A stretch of 21,787 nt of DNA from JAXGPP01 sp964436865 (GTDB lineage Bacteria; Planctomycetota; Planctomycetia; Pirellulales; Thermoguttaceae). Position 1 is the stretch's first letter, and each line of letters opens with the position of its first letter. Made by a program: the position numbers and the translations under genes. Location of the stretch: assembly GCA_964436865.1 (NCBI GenBank), contig CAYTFK010000085.1:1-21787 (forward strand), read 5' to 3'. The notes under the pieces were generated by a model. It was not told the DNA's origin, did not search any database, and saw nothing but the letters and a program-made list of their open reading frames with translations. This document shows positions 14,585 to 21,787 of the stretch, in pieces.

Positions 14585-15715
14585 CTACTGGAACTGCTCT
14601 GCCACCCGGCGAAGACTCTCGCGAATAGGGATCTGCTGGGGACAACGTTCCTCGCACAGGCCGCAGTCGACGCATGCGGCCGCCCGCTCGGCCTCGGGCA
14701 GTGAGAGATACAAATTGCGGCAGAGCAGCGTGCTGTTTCCCTTCAGGATGGTCGCCTGGTTGGAAAGCTCGAAGTTCAGCGGAATGTTCACGCCATTGGG
14801 ACAGGGTTGGCAGTAGCCGCACTTGGTGCACGGGATGGGCGAAAGCCGCTGGTACTCCCCGCTTACCCGGCCGATCAAGTCGAGTTCTTCCCAACTGAGC
14901 GAGCCGGCGGCCCACTGGCTGGCGCTGCGGACATTCTCGATCACCTGTTCGAGCGTGCTCATGCCGCTGAGCACCAACGAGACTTCCGGCTTGTCCCACA
15001 GCCACCGAAGCGCCAGTTCCACCGGGTTGCGGCCGTGAGGCGACTCGTCCCAAATCGCCTGCACCGATGGGGGCGGCGTGGCCAGCGTGCCGCCGAACAA
15101 CGGCTCCATGACGATGACGCCCAGCCCTTTCTCCGCCGCATACCTCAGGCCCCTGGTTCCGGCCTGAACGTTCTCGCAGATGTAGTTGTACTGGATCTGG
15201 CACACCGACCAGTCGTACCCATCGACGATTTCCACGAACGTCTCGTAGTTGTCGTGGAACGAGAAGCCGAAATGTCCGATCCGGCCTTCGGCCATTTCTT
15301 TCTCTGCCCAGCGCAGGACGCCGACCTCGCGCATCTTCTCCCAGGGTTTCTTCTGCAGGCAATGGAGCAAGTAGATGTCGATGCGATCGGTCCCGAGCCT
15401 GGCAAGCTGCTCCGCGAAAATCCGGTCGCAATCCTCACGGCTGCCGATTAGCCAGATCGGCAACTTGGTGGCCAGTTGGACCTTCTGCCGATAGCCTTCG
15501 GCGAGGGCTTTGCCCACGACGATTTCACCGTTTCCCGCGTGGTAGGGATAGGCCGTGTCGACGTAGTTCACCCCCTGGTCGATCGCGTAGCGGATCATCT
15601 CGATCGCCCGGGCCTCGTCCACCTCGGCCTCGCTCCCCAGGCGGGGCAGTCGCATTGCCCCGAATCCGAGAGCCGATACCCGAACTCCTGTCTTGCCGAG
15701 CGCGCGATAGTGCAT
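14585..15715 (-). CDS. Aldo/keto reductase with C-terminal 2x[4Fe-4S] ferredoxin domain
   Basis: 376-residue protein fusing an aldo/keto reductase barrel (1 to about 285) to a small ferredoxin-like tail. The catalytic tetrad is present: D53 and Y58 (YVDTAYPYH), K84 (LATKLP) and H118 (YLLHCL). The tail has two cluster motifs, C296/C299/C302/C305 followed by P and C348/C351/C354/C358 followed by P, in the arrangement of a bacterial-type ferredoxin. This class is common in anaerobes and planctomycetes and usually annotated as aldo/keto reductase of unknown substrate. The tail implies electron exchange with an iron-sulfur partner, so the barrel may use ferredoxin-linked rather than only NAD(P)H-linked chemistry (inference). 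It is a single-gene unit, convergent with phyH. The ribosome site is weak. Confidence 0.88.
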   Translation of the reverse strand: MHYRALGKTGVRVSALGFGAMRLPRLGSEAEVDEARAIEMIRYAIDQGVNYVDTAYPYHAGNGEIVVGKALAEGYRQKVQLATKLPIWLIGSREDCDRIFAEQLARLGTDRIDIYLLHCLQKKPWEKMREVGVLRWAEKEMAEGRIGHFGFSFHDNYETFVEIVDGYDWSVCQIQYNYICENVQAGTRGLRYAAEKGLGVIVMEPLFGGTLATPPPSVQAIWDESPHGRNPVELALRWLWDKPEVSLVLSGMSTLEQVIENVRSASQWAAGSLSWEELDLIGRVSGEYQRLSPIPCTKCGYCQPCPNGVNIPLNFELSNQATILKGNSTLLCRNLYLSLPEAERAAACVDCGLCEERCPQQIPIRESLRRVAEQFQ

Positions 15716-15760
15716 GGCGGTGCGCTGCCTTACGGTCCCTCTTTCCCCTGAGCAGCCGCC

Positions 15761-15790
15761 ATTGTAAGCTCATTGGGGCTTGAATCACAA
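15761..15790 (-). promoter_or_regulatory. Candidate promoter of the aldo/keto reductase
   Basis: On the minus strand TTGTGA (15785-15790, four of six) and TACAAT (15761-15766, five of six) are 18 bases apart. Transcription would begin about 39 bases before ATG 15715. The TACAAT box repeats the one ahead of the phyH-like gene. Confidence 0.4.
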
Positions 15791-15821
15791 TTGCCGCCCG
15801 CCCGCTTGAGCAGCGAAGGCG

Positions 15822-17225
15822 GTGAAGAAACCCGGTTTGAAAGACCGAGCCATGCTACGCGCATTGAGCGTGTGTGCCGCCCTGCTTGTCGCCGTGGCGA
15901 CGGCCCGTGCGGCCGATTTTTATGTCGATCCGGAACGCGGCGACCCGGCCAACGATGGCAGCTCCGACAAACCCTGGCGAAGTCTGCAGGACGTATTTGA
16001 CAAGGGTCTTGTCGAAACACAGGCCTGGGAGTCGCTTCCATACCGGGAAGGCAGCCGGCTCGTGCCAAAGAACCCTGGAGCGCCGGTCAAGGCTGGCGAC
16101 ACGATCTGGCTGCGGAGCGGCGATTACGGTGACCTGAGGATCCAGGGGCACTACAACACGGGCTTGATCACCATCGCCGCGGTGCCTGGAGGCGAACCCC
16201 GGTTCCATAGTATTCACCTCAGGTCGGGATCGCATTGGGCCTTCAAGGGACTGCACATCAGTCCCGAATATGGATCCGGTCCGCGTCCGCGGACGCTCGT
16301 CGATATCGAGTCTCACGGCTGGCATGGCCCCGTTCGCGACATTGTCGTTGAGGAGTGCACGATTCGCTCGACCGACGATGCGTCCGCCTGGTCGGCCGCT
16401 CAGTGGAACGAACTGTCGTGCAACGGCATTGAAGTCGACGGCACACGCATGACCGTGCGTCGCAATCGGCTCAAGAACGTCAACTTCGGCATCTCGGTGA
16501 GTGCCACCCATTCGCTCGTCGAACACAATACGGTGGAGAACTTCGCCGGCGACGGCCTGCGCGGCCTCGGCGACCACACCGTCTTTCAATACAACCTGGT
16601 GAAGAACTGCTACGATGTGAACGCCAACCATGACGACGGCTTCCAGAGCTGGTCCCGTGGTCCGGGTGGAGTGGGGACGGGTGAGGTCGTGGGGATCGTC
16701 CTGCGGGGCAACACGATCATCAATTATGAAGATCCCGACCAGCCGCACCGGGGCACGCTGCAGGGCATTGGCTGCTTCGACGGCATGTTCGTCGACTGGA
16801 TCATCGAGAACAATGTCGTCATCGTCGATCACTGGCACGGCATCACGCTCTCGGGCGCCCGCAACTGCCGGATCGTGAACAACACGGTCATCGACCAGAA
16901 CGACCGGCGACCCGGGCCGCCGGCCGTGCGAGTGGGCAAGCACAAACGCGGCATGGCCTCGTCGGGCTGCGTGGTCCGCAACAATCTGACGACCGGCATC
17001 AGCGTGAGCGAAGGCGAAGGCATGGCCGTGGATCACAACCTGATTGTCGACGATCTCACCGCGCACTTCGCCGATGCCCCCGCTCGCGACCTCCGTCTGC
17101 GGAAGGAAAGCCCTGCGATCGATGCCGGAAGTGGTGAGACGGCTCCGGAGACCGACATCCTCGGCACGCGCCGACCTCAGGGCAACTCGGTCGACATCGG
17201 CGCCTATGAGTACTCCGCAAACTGA
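15822..17225 (+). CDS. Secreted right-handed parallel beta-helix protein
   Basis: Exported protein of up to 467 residues with a polysaccharide-binding or lyase-like fold, reaction unknown. The start is uncertain: GTG 15822 gives a signal peptide with a KKPGLKDR basic region, ATG 15852 gives a shorter one (LRALSVCAALLVAVATARA); both cleave before ADFYVDPERGDPANDG. That mature start, with GSSDKPWRSLQ, is the DUF1565-like opening of many secreted beta-helix proteins. The central part repeats short strand units rich in V-x-x-N-x-V/I and NNxV/NTI turns (for example NNVVIVDHW, NNTVIDQND), and the end LRLRKESPAIDAG...VDIGAYEY is the common C-terminal cap. No lyase active site can be assigned. It is convergent with the glycoside-hydrolase-like gene, and both are exported, which suggests carbohydrate breakdown outside the cytoplasm. 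Confidence 0.8.
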   Translation: MKKPGLKDRAMLRALSVCAALLVAVATARAADFYVDPERGDPANDGSSDKPWRSLQDVFDKGLVETQAWESLPYREGSRLVPKNPGAPVKAGDTIWLRSGDYGDLRIQGHYNTGLITIAAVPGGEPRFHSIHLRSGSHWAFKGLHISPEYGSGPRPRTLVDIESHGWHGPVRDIVVEECTIRSTDDASAWSAAQWNELSCNGIEVDGTRMTVRRNRLKNVNFGISVSATHSLVEHNTVENFAGDGLRGLGDHTVFQYNLVKNCYDVNANHDDGFQSWSRGPGGVGTGEVVGIVLRGNTIINYEDPDQPHRGTLQGIGCFDGMFVDWIIENNVVIVDHWHGITLSGARNCRIVNNTVIDQNDRRPGPPAVRVGKHKRGMASSGCVVRNNLTTGISVSEGEGMAVDHNLIVDDLTAHFADAPARDLRLRKESPAIDAGSGETAPETDILGTRRPQGNSVDIGAYEYSAN

Positions 17226-17262
17226 TCCGGCGACAGGCGACTGCCCGAAACATGGGTTTTCA

Positions 17263-17281
17263 GCGCGGCGGTGGGCCGCGC
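17263..17281. terminator. Hairpin between two convergent genes
   Basis: A perfect 7-base stem (17263-17269 with 17275-17281) around a 5-base loop lies between the stops of the beta-helix and glycoside-hydrolase-like genes. There is no T-run on either side, so it may only assist termination. Confidence 0.35.
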
Positions 17282-17303
17282 GCCGCTCCGGCTGCTGTCC
17301 GAA

Positions 17304-18638
17304 TTAGTCCAGCCGAATAAGCACGCCTTGTCCGGCCCGAAGCCAATGGCCCAGCTTCTCATCCACCGGCAGCAGGCGGCCGTCGACTGCCGAGAACACC
17401 TGCTTGAGTTCGTAAGTCTTTCCGGTCTCCAGCTTGATGTTGGCCGATTTCTCCAGGCTCAAGTTCACCAGCATCACATAGTCGGCCCCGCTGCCATCCG
17501 TGAACTCGCCGACCATGATCGGCGGCTGGACCTGCGTGATCCCTCGCGGCGAAGCCCGCGACTCAACCTGCCTGATGATCCGCCCCGGCAACAGCGGCAA
17601 ACCGGGTGCCGGCGGCGGCGAAGTGAAGAAGACCCCGGTGGATCGAAGCTGGTTCAGAATCGGGCCGAGAGTGCGCACCTGGAGATTGACCGTCTGCAGG
17701 TACTGCCAGGTCTCGGTCTTGTCGCCCTTCTCATCAATCGGAGCGTAGGCGTAGCCGTCCTGATAGTACTTGTACCACGAGACGCCTCGTCCTCCGGCGG
17801 CCAATGTGGTGTAGGCCTGAAAGGCCAGGTTGGCAGGCGAAGGAATCGTGGTCTGCGGACGAATCTGGTTCGAGGACACGATGTTCCAGAACGGTAAACC
17901 ATATTTCTGGCTCACCCGGCGGACTTCCAGCAGGTCGGCATAGTAGATTGCTGCGCGATTCGCGTCCTGCATGTCGTCGGAGTGTTCGACCATGTAATTG
18001 TCGTAGCTCAGGAATTGCGGTTTCACCTCGGTGACAAATCGTTCGAGGTACTCCGTGTAGCTCGCCGTACCGAGCTGCGACTGGTCCGGCGCGCCCACGG
18101 TCGCGTAACTCGGAAAGAGGTTGATGTAGGCCAGCTTGCCGGGAGCGTGCTTCTTTACGGCGGCCACTGCTTTGGCCAGCGCAGGGAAGGCCGGCGCACC
18201 CGGCTCGTCCATGATGAAGTAGCCCAGCACGGCCTTACTGTTACCCGCCTTTGCCACCATCTCTTTGATCTGCTGGTCGATCTGCTCGTCCGACAGCTTC
18301 CGCCATTGGCCGAACCAGGGCTCGTCGGAGTCGCCCGGCGCCATGATCGCCCCCAGGCCAAGCTCTTCGCACCGCGCCAAATCCTCAGGGCTCACGAAGC
18401 CGGCCATTGTGAATCCGCATTCCGCGATGCTCTCCAGGCCATGCTTCGGCATGCGGTAAGGTTTCTTCCAGCCGTGCAGCACGTCCCAAGGCAGGATCGG
18501 GAACAAATCAGCCGGATGGACAAAGGGCGTCAGGTCGAGCGACTGTGCGACGTTCTGCGATTCGTCCGATGGATCGGCCGGGTATCCCGATGCGGGCAAC
18601 ATGGCAACGAGTAAGAGGCACGCGAATCTCTTCCACAT
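17304..18638 (-). CDS. Secreted glycoside-hydrolase-like TIM-barrel protein
   Basis: Exported 444-residue protein; ATG 18638 has a GGGAGA site upstream and the signal peptide (MWKRFACLLLVAMLPASG) is cut near residue 20. The body resembles a clan-A type barrel with strands such as NIVSSN and YINLFPSYA; LGYFIMDEPGAPAFP (D144, E145) sits where the acid/base glutamate after strand 4 of beta-galactosidase-like enzymes would be. A second catalytic glutamate is not obvious. The last 120 residues (EFTDGSGADYVMLVNLSLEKSANIKLE) look like a beta-sandwich of the kind found at the end of such enzymes. The family cannot be named with certainty and the substrate is unknown. It is preceded by a 444-base gene-free region that contains a terminator-like hairpin. 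Confidence 0.65.
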   Translation of the reverse strand: MWKRFACLLLVAMLPASGYPADPSDESQNVAQSLDLTPFVHPADLFPILPWDVLHGWKKPYRMPKHGLESIAECGFTMAGFVSPEDLARCEELGLGAIMAPGDSDEPWFGQWRKLSDEQIDQQIKEMVAKAGNSKAVLGYFIMDEPGAPAFPALAKAVAAVKKHAPGKLAYINLFPSYATVGAPDQSQLGTASYTEYLERFVTEVKPQFLSYDNYMVEHSDDMQDANRAAIYYADLLEVRRVSQKYGLPFWNIVSSNQIRPQTTIPSPANLAFQAYTTLAAGGRGVSWYKYYQDGYAYAPIDEKGDKTETWQYLQTVNLQVRTLGPILNQLRSTGVFFTSPPPAPGLPLLPGRIIRQVESRASPRGITQVQPPIMVGEFTDGSGADYVMLVNLSLEKSANIKLETGKTYELKQVFSAVDGRLLPVDEKLGHWLRAGQGVLIRLD

Positions 18639-18770
18639 CGGACTTCTCCCACGGCATCAGGTTGTTGCACTCGCCAAACGGCAACTCAAATCGAGACCCC
18701 CCTAGACTTGGCTCTCTCGCGCAATCGTGTCCTATTCTCTGAGGTCGCGGGCGGCCGCACAACACCCGGC

Positions 18771-18794
18771 AAAATACCGCCGAAAGCTCGGCGG
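18771..18794 (-). terminator. Intrinsic-terminator-like hairpin on the minus strand
   Basis: Read on the minus strand, CCGCCGA and TCGGCGG (18777-18783 and 18788-18794) form a perfect 7-base stem with a 4-base loop, followed by TATTTT. It lies about 130 bases upstream of the glycoside-hydrolase-like start, with no known minus-strand gene upstream to terminate. It could therefore be a leader attenuator or end a small RNA. Confidence 0.4.
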
Positions 18795-18880
18795 CACGCC
18801 GATGTGATAAAAGGCTCAACGCACCCCGGCTTCGGGTCGCCAGCGAAACTTCGGCCTTCAGCGAACGACGTCACCACTCC

Positions 18881-18909
18881 TTGACGCGGACACGAGATCA
18901 CGGTAGTTT
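18881..18909 (+). promoter_or_regulatory. Weak candidate promoter of the hybrid kinase
   Basis: TTGACG (18881-18886, five of six to -35) is followed after 17 bases by TAGTTT (18904-18909, three of six to -10). This would give a leader of about 170 bases. The weak -10 makes it uncertain. Confidence 0.2.
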
Positions 18910-19070
18910 CGAGTGCGCATCGAGGTCCGGTCAAGACCGCTACTGCCCACGAGGGTTCTGCGGACGGGATCGGGTTATGAATTCCCGGTCCGACGATGGC
19001 CTCCATGTGGTGATTTGTTAAATTAGCGTTCGCGCGTGCCGCGATTGCGGGGCCTAGCCAATTGTCCCCG

Positions 19071-19076
19071 GAGGAG
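19071..19076 (+). promoter_or_regulatory. Shine-Dalgarno that sets the hybrid kinase start
   Basis: GAGGAG at 19071-19076 is 6 bases before ATG 19083. It makes that ATG the likely start rather than the TTG at 19062. Confidence 0.65.
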
Positions 19077-19082
19077 TCGGCC

Positions 19083-21617
19083 ATGCACAGCATCGGCGCA
19101 CGCTTCTCGCTGGTGGTCGGCCTTTTCGGCATCCTGCTCTCGGCCCTTCTTCTCTACCACACCTGGCGCTCGGCGAAGACGCACACGGAACAGTTGATGA
19201 GCGCCCAAGCGCGACTCGCCCTCGAATTCGAGACGGCAATCCGCGCGTATGTGGCCGACGCGATTCGCCCGGAAATGGAGCGCCGGATCAACCCGAATGA
19301 GTTCATCATCGAGGCCATGTCGACCTCGTACGTCGCGCGGAAGATAGTCGACAAGGTACGCCGCGAGTTTCCCGACTACGTCCTCAAGTTCTCCTCAGAC
19401 AACCCCCGCAATCCGCAGAACACGGCGGGCCCCGAAGAACTGCGGATGCTCGAGTACTTTCGCGAGAATCCGGGCCAGCCGCGCTGGCAGGGAAAGCTGT
19501 CGATCGATGGCGAGGAATACTACGTACACCTCAACGCGATGCCGATCGAGGATCGCTGCCTGCGCTGCCACGGTCGGCCCGAAGACGCGCCGCAGTCGCT
19601 CTTGGCCAGGTATCCCGAGAACGGCGGCTTCTACCGCCGTGTGGGCGACATCGCGGGCATGGATGTGATCGGCATTCCCATGAAGTCGGTGAATGCCGAA
19701 TTGGCGGCCACGGCCGCGCGCAATCTCGCCACCACGGCGATCGGCATCCTTCTCCTGCTGGGATCGATCCTGATTGCCTTTCGCGCTATGGTCGGGCGCC
19801 GGCTCTCGGCGATCACCGAACACTTCGAGTCGGCCGCTGCGCAGGCCGGCGAGATCCCGCTGACCGCGGTCGCCGTGCGGGGAAACGATGAAATCAGCGT
19901 CCTGGGTCGCAGTTTCAACGTCCTCGCCGCCCGGTTGCGGGCGCTGCATGAATCGCTTGAGGAGCGGGTCCGGCGACGAACTGCCGAACTTGAGCAGGCA
20001 AACGCCGAACTGGAACGGGCCCGTGACGCCGCTGAGGTAGCCAATCGCGCGAAGAGCACGTTCCTGGCCAATATGAGCCATGAGATCCGCACGCCCATGA
20101 ACGCCGTGCTCGGCATGACCGATCTGGTGCTCGATACGAATCTCGATCCTACCCAGCGGGAATACTTGAAAGTCGTGCAGGAGGCGGGCAACTCGCTGTT
20201 GTCGCTGATCAACGATATTCTCGACTTCTCCAAGATCGAGGCGGGCAAGCTGGAACTGGAGAACGTCGCCTTCAGTATGCGCGAACGAGTGGGCGACGCG
20301 ATGAAGTCGCTCGCCCTTCGTGCTCACGCCAAGGGCCTGGAACTGGCCTGCCACATCCAGCCCGGCATCCCCGACGCCGTTATCGGCGATCCGTCCAGGA
20401 TCGGCCAGGTGATCGTCAATCTGGTTGGAAATGCCACCAAGTTCACTGAACAAGGTGAGGTCGTCCTGGAATTGGACATTGACAGCAAGACCGATAACGA
20501 TGTGGTGTTCCATTTTGTCGTCCGCGATACGGGCATCGGAATCCCGGCCGACAAGCTCGGGTTGATCTTCGAAGCCTTCACCCAGGCCGATGCCACCACC
20601 ACGCGGCGCTTCGGCGGGACCGGCCTCGGGCTGGCCATCTGCGCTCGGCTTGTGGCGATGATGGGTGGACGCATCTGGGCCGAGAGTGAGGTCGGGCGGG
20701 GAAGTCGGTTCCATTTCACTGCCCACCTCCAACGCTCCGCCGCAGGACTTCCCCAGCCTCGCACCGCCGTGCCGGCGAGAGTGCAGGGGACTCGGGTGTT
20801 GATCGTTGACGACAACGCGACAAACCGCCTGATCCTTGAGGAAATGGTCCGCAATTGGGATATGCTGCCAATGGCCGTCGCGAGCGCTCGGGACGCCATG
20901 CAGGCTCTCCAGCGCGGGCGGGAAGCAAACCAGCGTTACCGGATCGTTCTTTCCGATGTGAATATGCCCGAGGAAGACGGCTTCTCGCTGGCACAGCGAA
21001 TCCGGAAGAATCCGATGCTTGCCGGCACGATTGTGATTCTGCTGACTTCCGGTGCCCGCCCGGAGGATGTCAAAAGGGGCGAAGAGGCCGGCGTCGCCGT
21101 GCACCTGATGAAACCGGTCAAGCAGTCGGAGTTGTTCGAGGCCGTCGCCATGGCCTTGGGACTGTCGACTCTCGAAGAGGACGACCACGCTCCGGCAGCC
21201 TCGCCGGCGGAGCCGGCGCTTCAAACGCTCAAAATCCTCGTGGCCGAGGACAGCCTCGTCAACCAGAAGCTGGCGATCGGGCTGCTGGAAAAGTACGGGC
21301 ATCATGTGACTATAGCGAACAATGGCAAGGAGGCCGTCAATCTGCTCACGTCGCAGCAATTCGACGTCGTCCTGATGGACGTCGAGATGCCCGAGATGAA
21401 TGGCCTCGAAGCCACGGCCGTCATTCGCACCTGGGAAAAGCCGCGAAGACTGCACGTGCCGATCATCGCCATGACCGCGCATGCCATGAAGGGAGACCGG
21501 GAACGCTGCGTCGAGGCCGGAATGGACGACTACGTGTCGAAACCAATTCGCCCGCAGGAACTGTTCGACAAACTGCGGGCCGTATGGGCGACCTCGCACG
21601 CCGCCATACACGACTGA
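19083..21617 (+). CDS. Hybrid sensor histidine kinase with DUF3365-like haem-motif sensor
   Basis: 844-residue inner-membrane signalling protein. TM1 is near residues 8-26 (FSLVVGLFGILLSALLLY) and TM2 near 213-235. Between them is a periplasmic domain resembling DUF3365 (Tll0287-like), carrying C159-x-x-C162-H163 (RCLRCHGRPED), a covalent c-type haem motif, so it may sense redox state, oxygen or another haem ligand. A HAMP-like linker and coiled coil (to about 325) lead to the kinase core with the phosphorylated H333 in MSHEIRTPMN, then the N-box with NATKF, G1 DTGIGIP and G2 GGTGLGLAI. Two receiver domains follow: one with VDDN and D625 (SDVNMPEEDG) and one with D766 (MDVEMPEMNG). No HPt or DNA-binding domain is present, so a separate phosphotransfer protein and regulator are required. 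Its target is unknown; the neighbouring carbohydrate genes are possible. Confidence 0.9.
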   Translation: MHSIGARFSLVVGLFGILLSALLLYHTWRSAKTHTEQLMSAQARLALEFETAIRAYVADAIRPEMERRINPNEFIIEAMSTSYVARKIVDKVRREFPDYVLKFSSDNPRNPQNTAGPEELRMLEYFRENPGQPRWQGKLSIDGEEYYVHLNAMPIEDRCLRCHGRPEDAPQSLLARYPENGGFYRRVGDIAGMDVIGIPMKSVNAELAATAARNLATTAIGILLLLGSILIAFRAMVGRRLSAITEHFESAAAQAGEIPLTAVAVRGNDEISVLGRSFNVLAARLRALHESLEERVRRRTAELEQANAELERARDAAEVANRAKSTFLANMSHEIRTPMNAVLGMTDLVLDTNLDPTQREYLKVVQEAGNSLLSLINDILDFSKIEAGKLELENVAFSMRERVGDAMKSLALRAHAKGLELACHIQPGIPDAVIGDPSRIGQVIVNLVGNATKFTEQGEVVLELDIDSKTDNDVVFHFVVRDTGIGIPADKLGLIFEAFTQADATTTRRFGGTGLGLAICARLVAMMGGRIWAESEVGRGSRFHFTAHLQRSAAGLPQPRTAVPARVQGTRVLIVDDNATNRLILEEMVRNWDMLPMAVASARDAMQALQRGREANQRYRIVLSDVNMPEEDGFSLAQRIRKNPMLAGTIVILLTSGARPEDVKRGEEAGVAVHLMKPVKQSELFEAVAMALGLSTLEEDDHAPAASPAEPALQTLKILVAEDSLVNQKLAIGLLEKYGHHVTIANNGKEAVNLLTSQQFDVVLMDVEMPEMNGLEATAVIRTWEKPRRLHVPIIAMTAHAMKGDRERCVEAGMDDYVSKPIRPQELFDKLRAVWATSHAAIHD

Positions 21618-21787
21618 ATCGAGCGGGCCTGACGAGAATCAGATGGAAGATGCGCCGGGACCTTTATCGGTGTTCAGGTTGATAACGCAACTCTCTCAAT
21701 CCACTTCTCACGGAAGGCGGGCTCCAGTTGCTCGCCCTCGTTGCGCGATCAATCTGAAGTTCGATAAATCTCCTCAGGATCCGCCAT

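Larger units (their letters stand above)
18639..19082. other. Gene-free divergent region with hairpins
   Basis: The 444 bases between the divergently transcribed glycoside-hydrolase-like gene and the hybrid kinase hold no gene I can support. Overlapping minus-strand frames of up to 148 codons exist but show no recognised domain or ribosome site. Visible structure: a perfect 7-base stem at 18777-18794, a smaller CCCG/CGGG hairpin just before 18840, a TTGACG box at 18881-18886, and an AT-rich stretch at 19011-19026. This is where regulatory elements of both genes should lie. Confidence 0.6.

Noticed and set aside
18686..19132. A 148-codon minus-strand frame in the gene-free region
   Set aside because: It has no recognised domain, no ribosome site and overlaps the kinase start and the hairpins. 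A repeated element cannot be excluded without a genome-wide search.
19395..21611. A 738-codon minus-strand frame opposite the hybrid kinase
   Set aside because: The plus strand has continuous kinase and receiver motifs; the opposite frame has no domain and no ribosome site.
21665..21787. A minus-strand frame at the right edge reading MADPEEIYRTSD, TGA, then about 24 more residues to a second TGA
   Set aside because: The in-frame TGA raised the idea of read-through or selenocysteine, but there is no SECIS-like hairpin that I can see and the segment is too short; it may just be the end of a gene outside the window followed by non-coding DNA.

Overview
This GC-rich window (roughly 60-65% GC by eye) looks like chromosome from a planctomycete. 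The main pointers are a secreted PQQ-type beta-propeller protein whose mature N-terminus carries the ADWPQWRGPNRDG motif, a secreted parallel beta-helix protein ending in a DIGAYEY-type tail, and a dense mix of sugar isomerases, a PhyH oxygenase, a ferredoxin-type aldo/keto reductase and a large hybrid kinase. There is no rRNA, tRNA, CRISPR array or insertion sequence. The taxonomic call is an inference from protein style, not from a marker gene.

Layout. 1-134 is the tail of an unidentified gene. 186-1391 is an IscS-type cysteine desulfurase, followed by the secreted beta-propeller protein (1456-2718). Three tightly packed minus-strand genes follow (operon B, transcribed 7612 to 2762): a tungsten-type aldehyde:ferredoxin oxidoreductase (AOR), a sodium/solute symporter and an L-arabinose-isomerase-fold protein. 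A short plus-strand remnant of a pyruvate kinase C-terminus (about 7684-7929) sits upstream of the AOR. Operon A (minus, 11936 to 7951) encodes a xylose-isomerase-like TIM-barrel protein, a RuBisCO-like protein (form IV type), a cupin that overlaps it by ATGA, and a mannitol-1-phosphate-dehydrogenase-type polyol oxidoreductase. Divergent from operon A are a uronate-isomerase-family protein (12191-13534) and a PhyH dioxygenase (13665-14543). Next come a minus-strand aldo/keto reductase with two C-terminal [4Fe-4S] motifs, a secreted beta-helix protein, and a secreted glycoside-hydrolase-like TIM-barrel protein. After a 444-base gene-free stretch comes a membrane hybrid histidine kinase with a periplasmic DUF3365-like domain containing a CxxCH haem motif.

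How it may work together (inference). Secreted beta-helix and glycoside-hydrolase-like proteins could act on polysaccharide outside the cytoplasm. The symporter would import a released sugar or sugar acid. The AraA-like, UxaC-like, xylose-isomerase-like and cupin proteins would interconvert aldose, ketose or uronate forms, the MtlD-like enzyme would do a NAD-linked oxidation/reduction, and the RuBisCO-like protein would enolise, isomerise or decarboxylate a keto-acid or ketose intermediate. The AOR would oxidise an aldehyde with ferredoxin. No sugar kinase and no aldolase are present, so any complete pathway needs genes elsewhere.

The most interesting part is operon A plus operon B: a RuBisCO-like protein and a tungsten AOR inside one sugar-catabolic neighbourhood. 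The haem-motif sensor kinase is a second point of interest. Start codons were chosen from Shine-Dalgarno spacing and family alignment, and several differ from the longest open frame.
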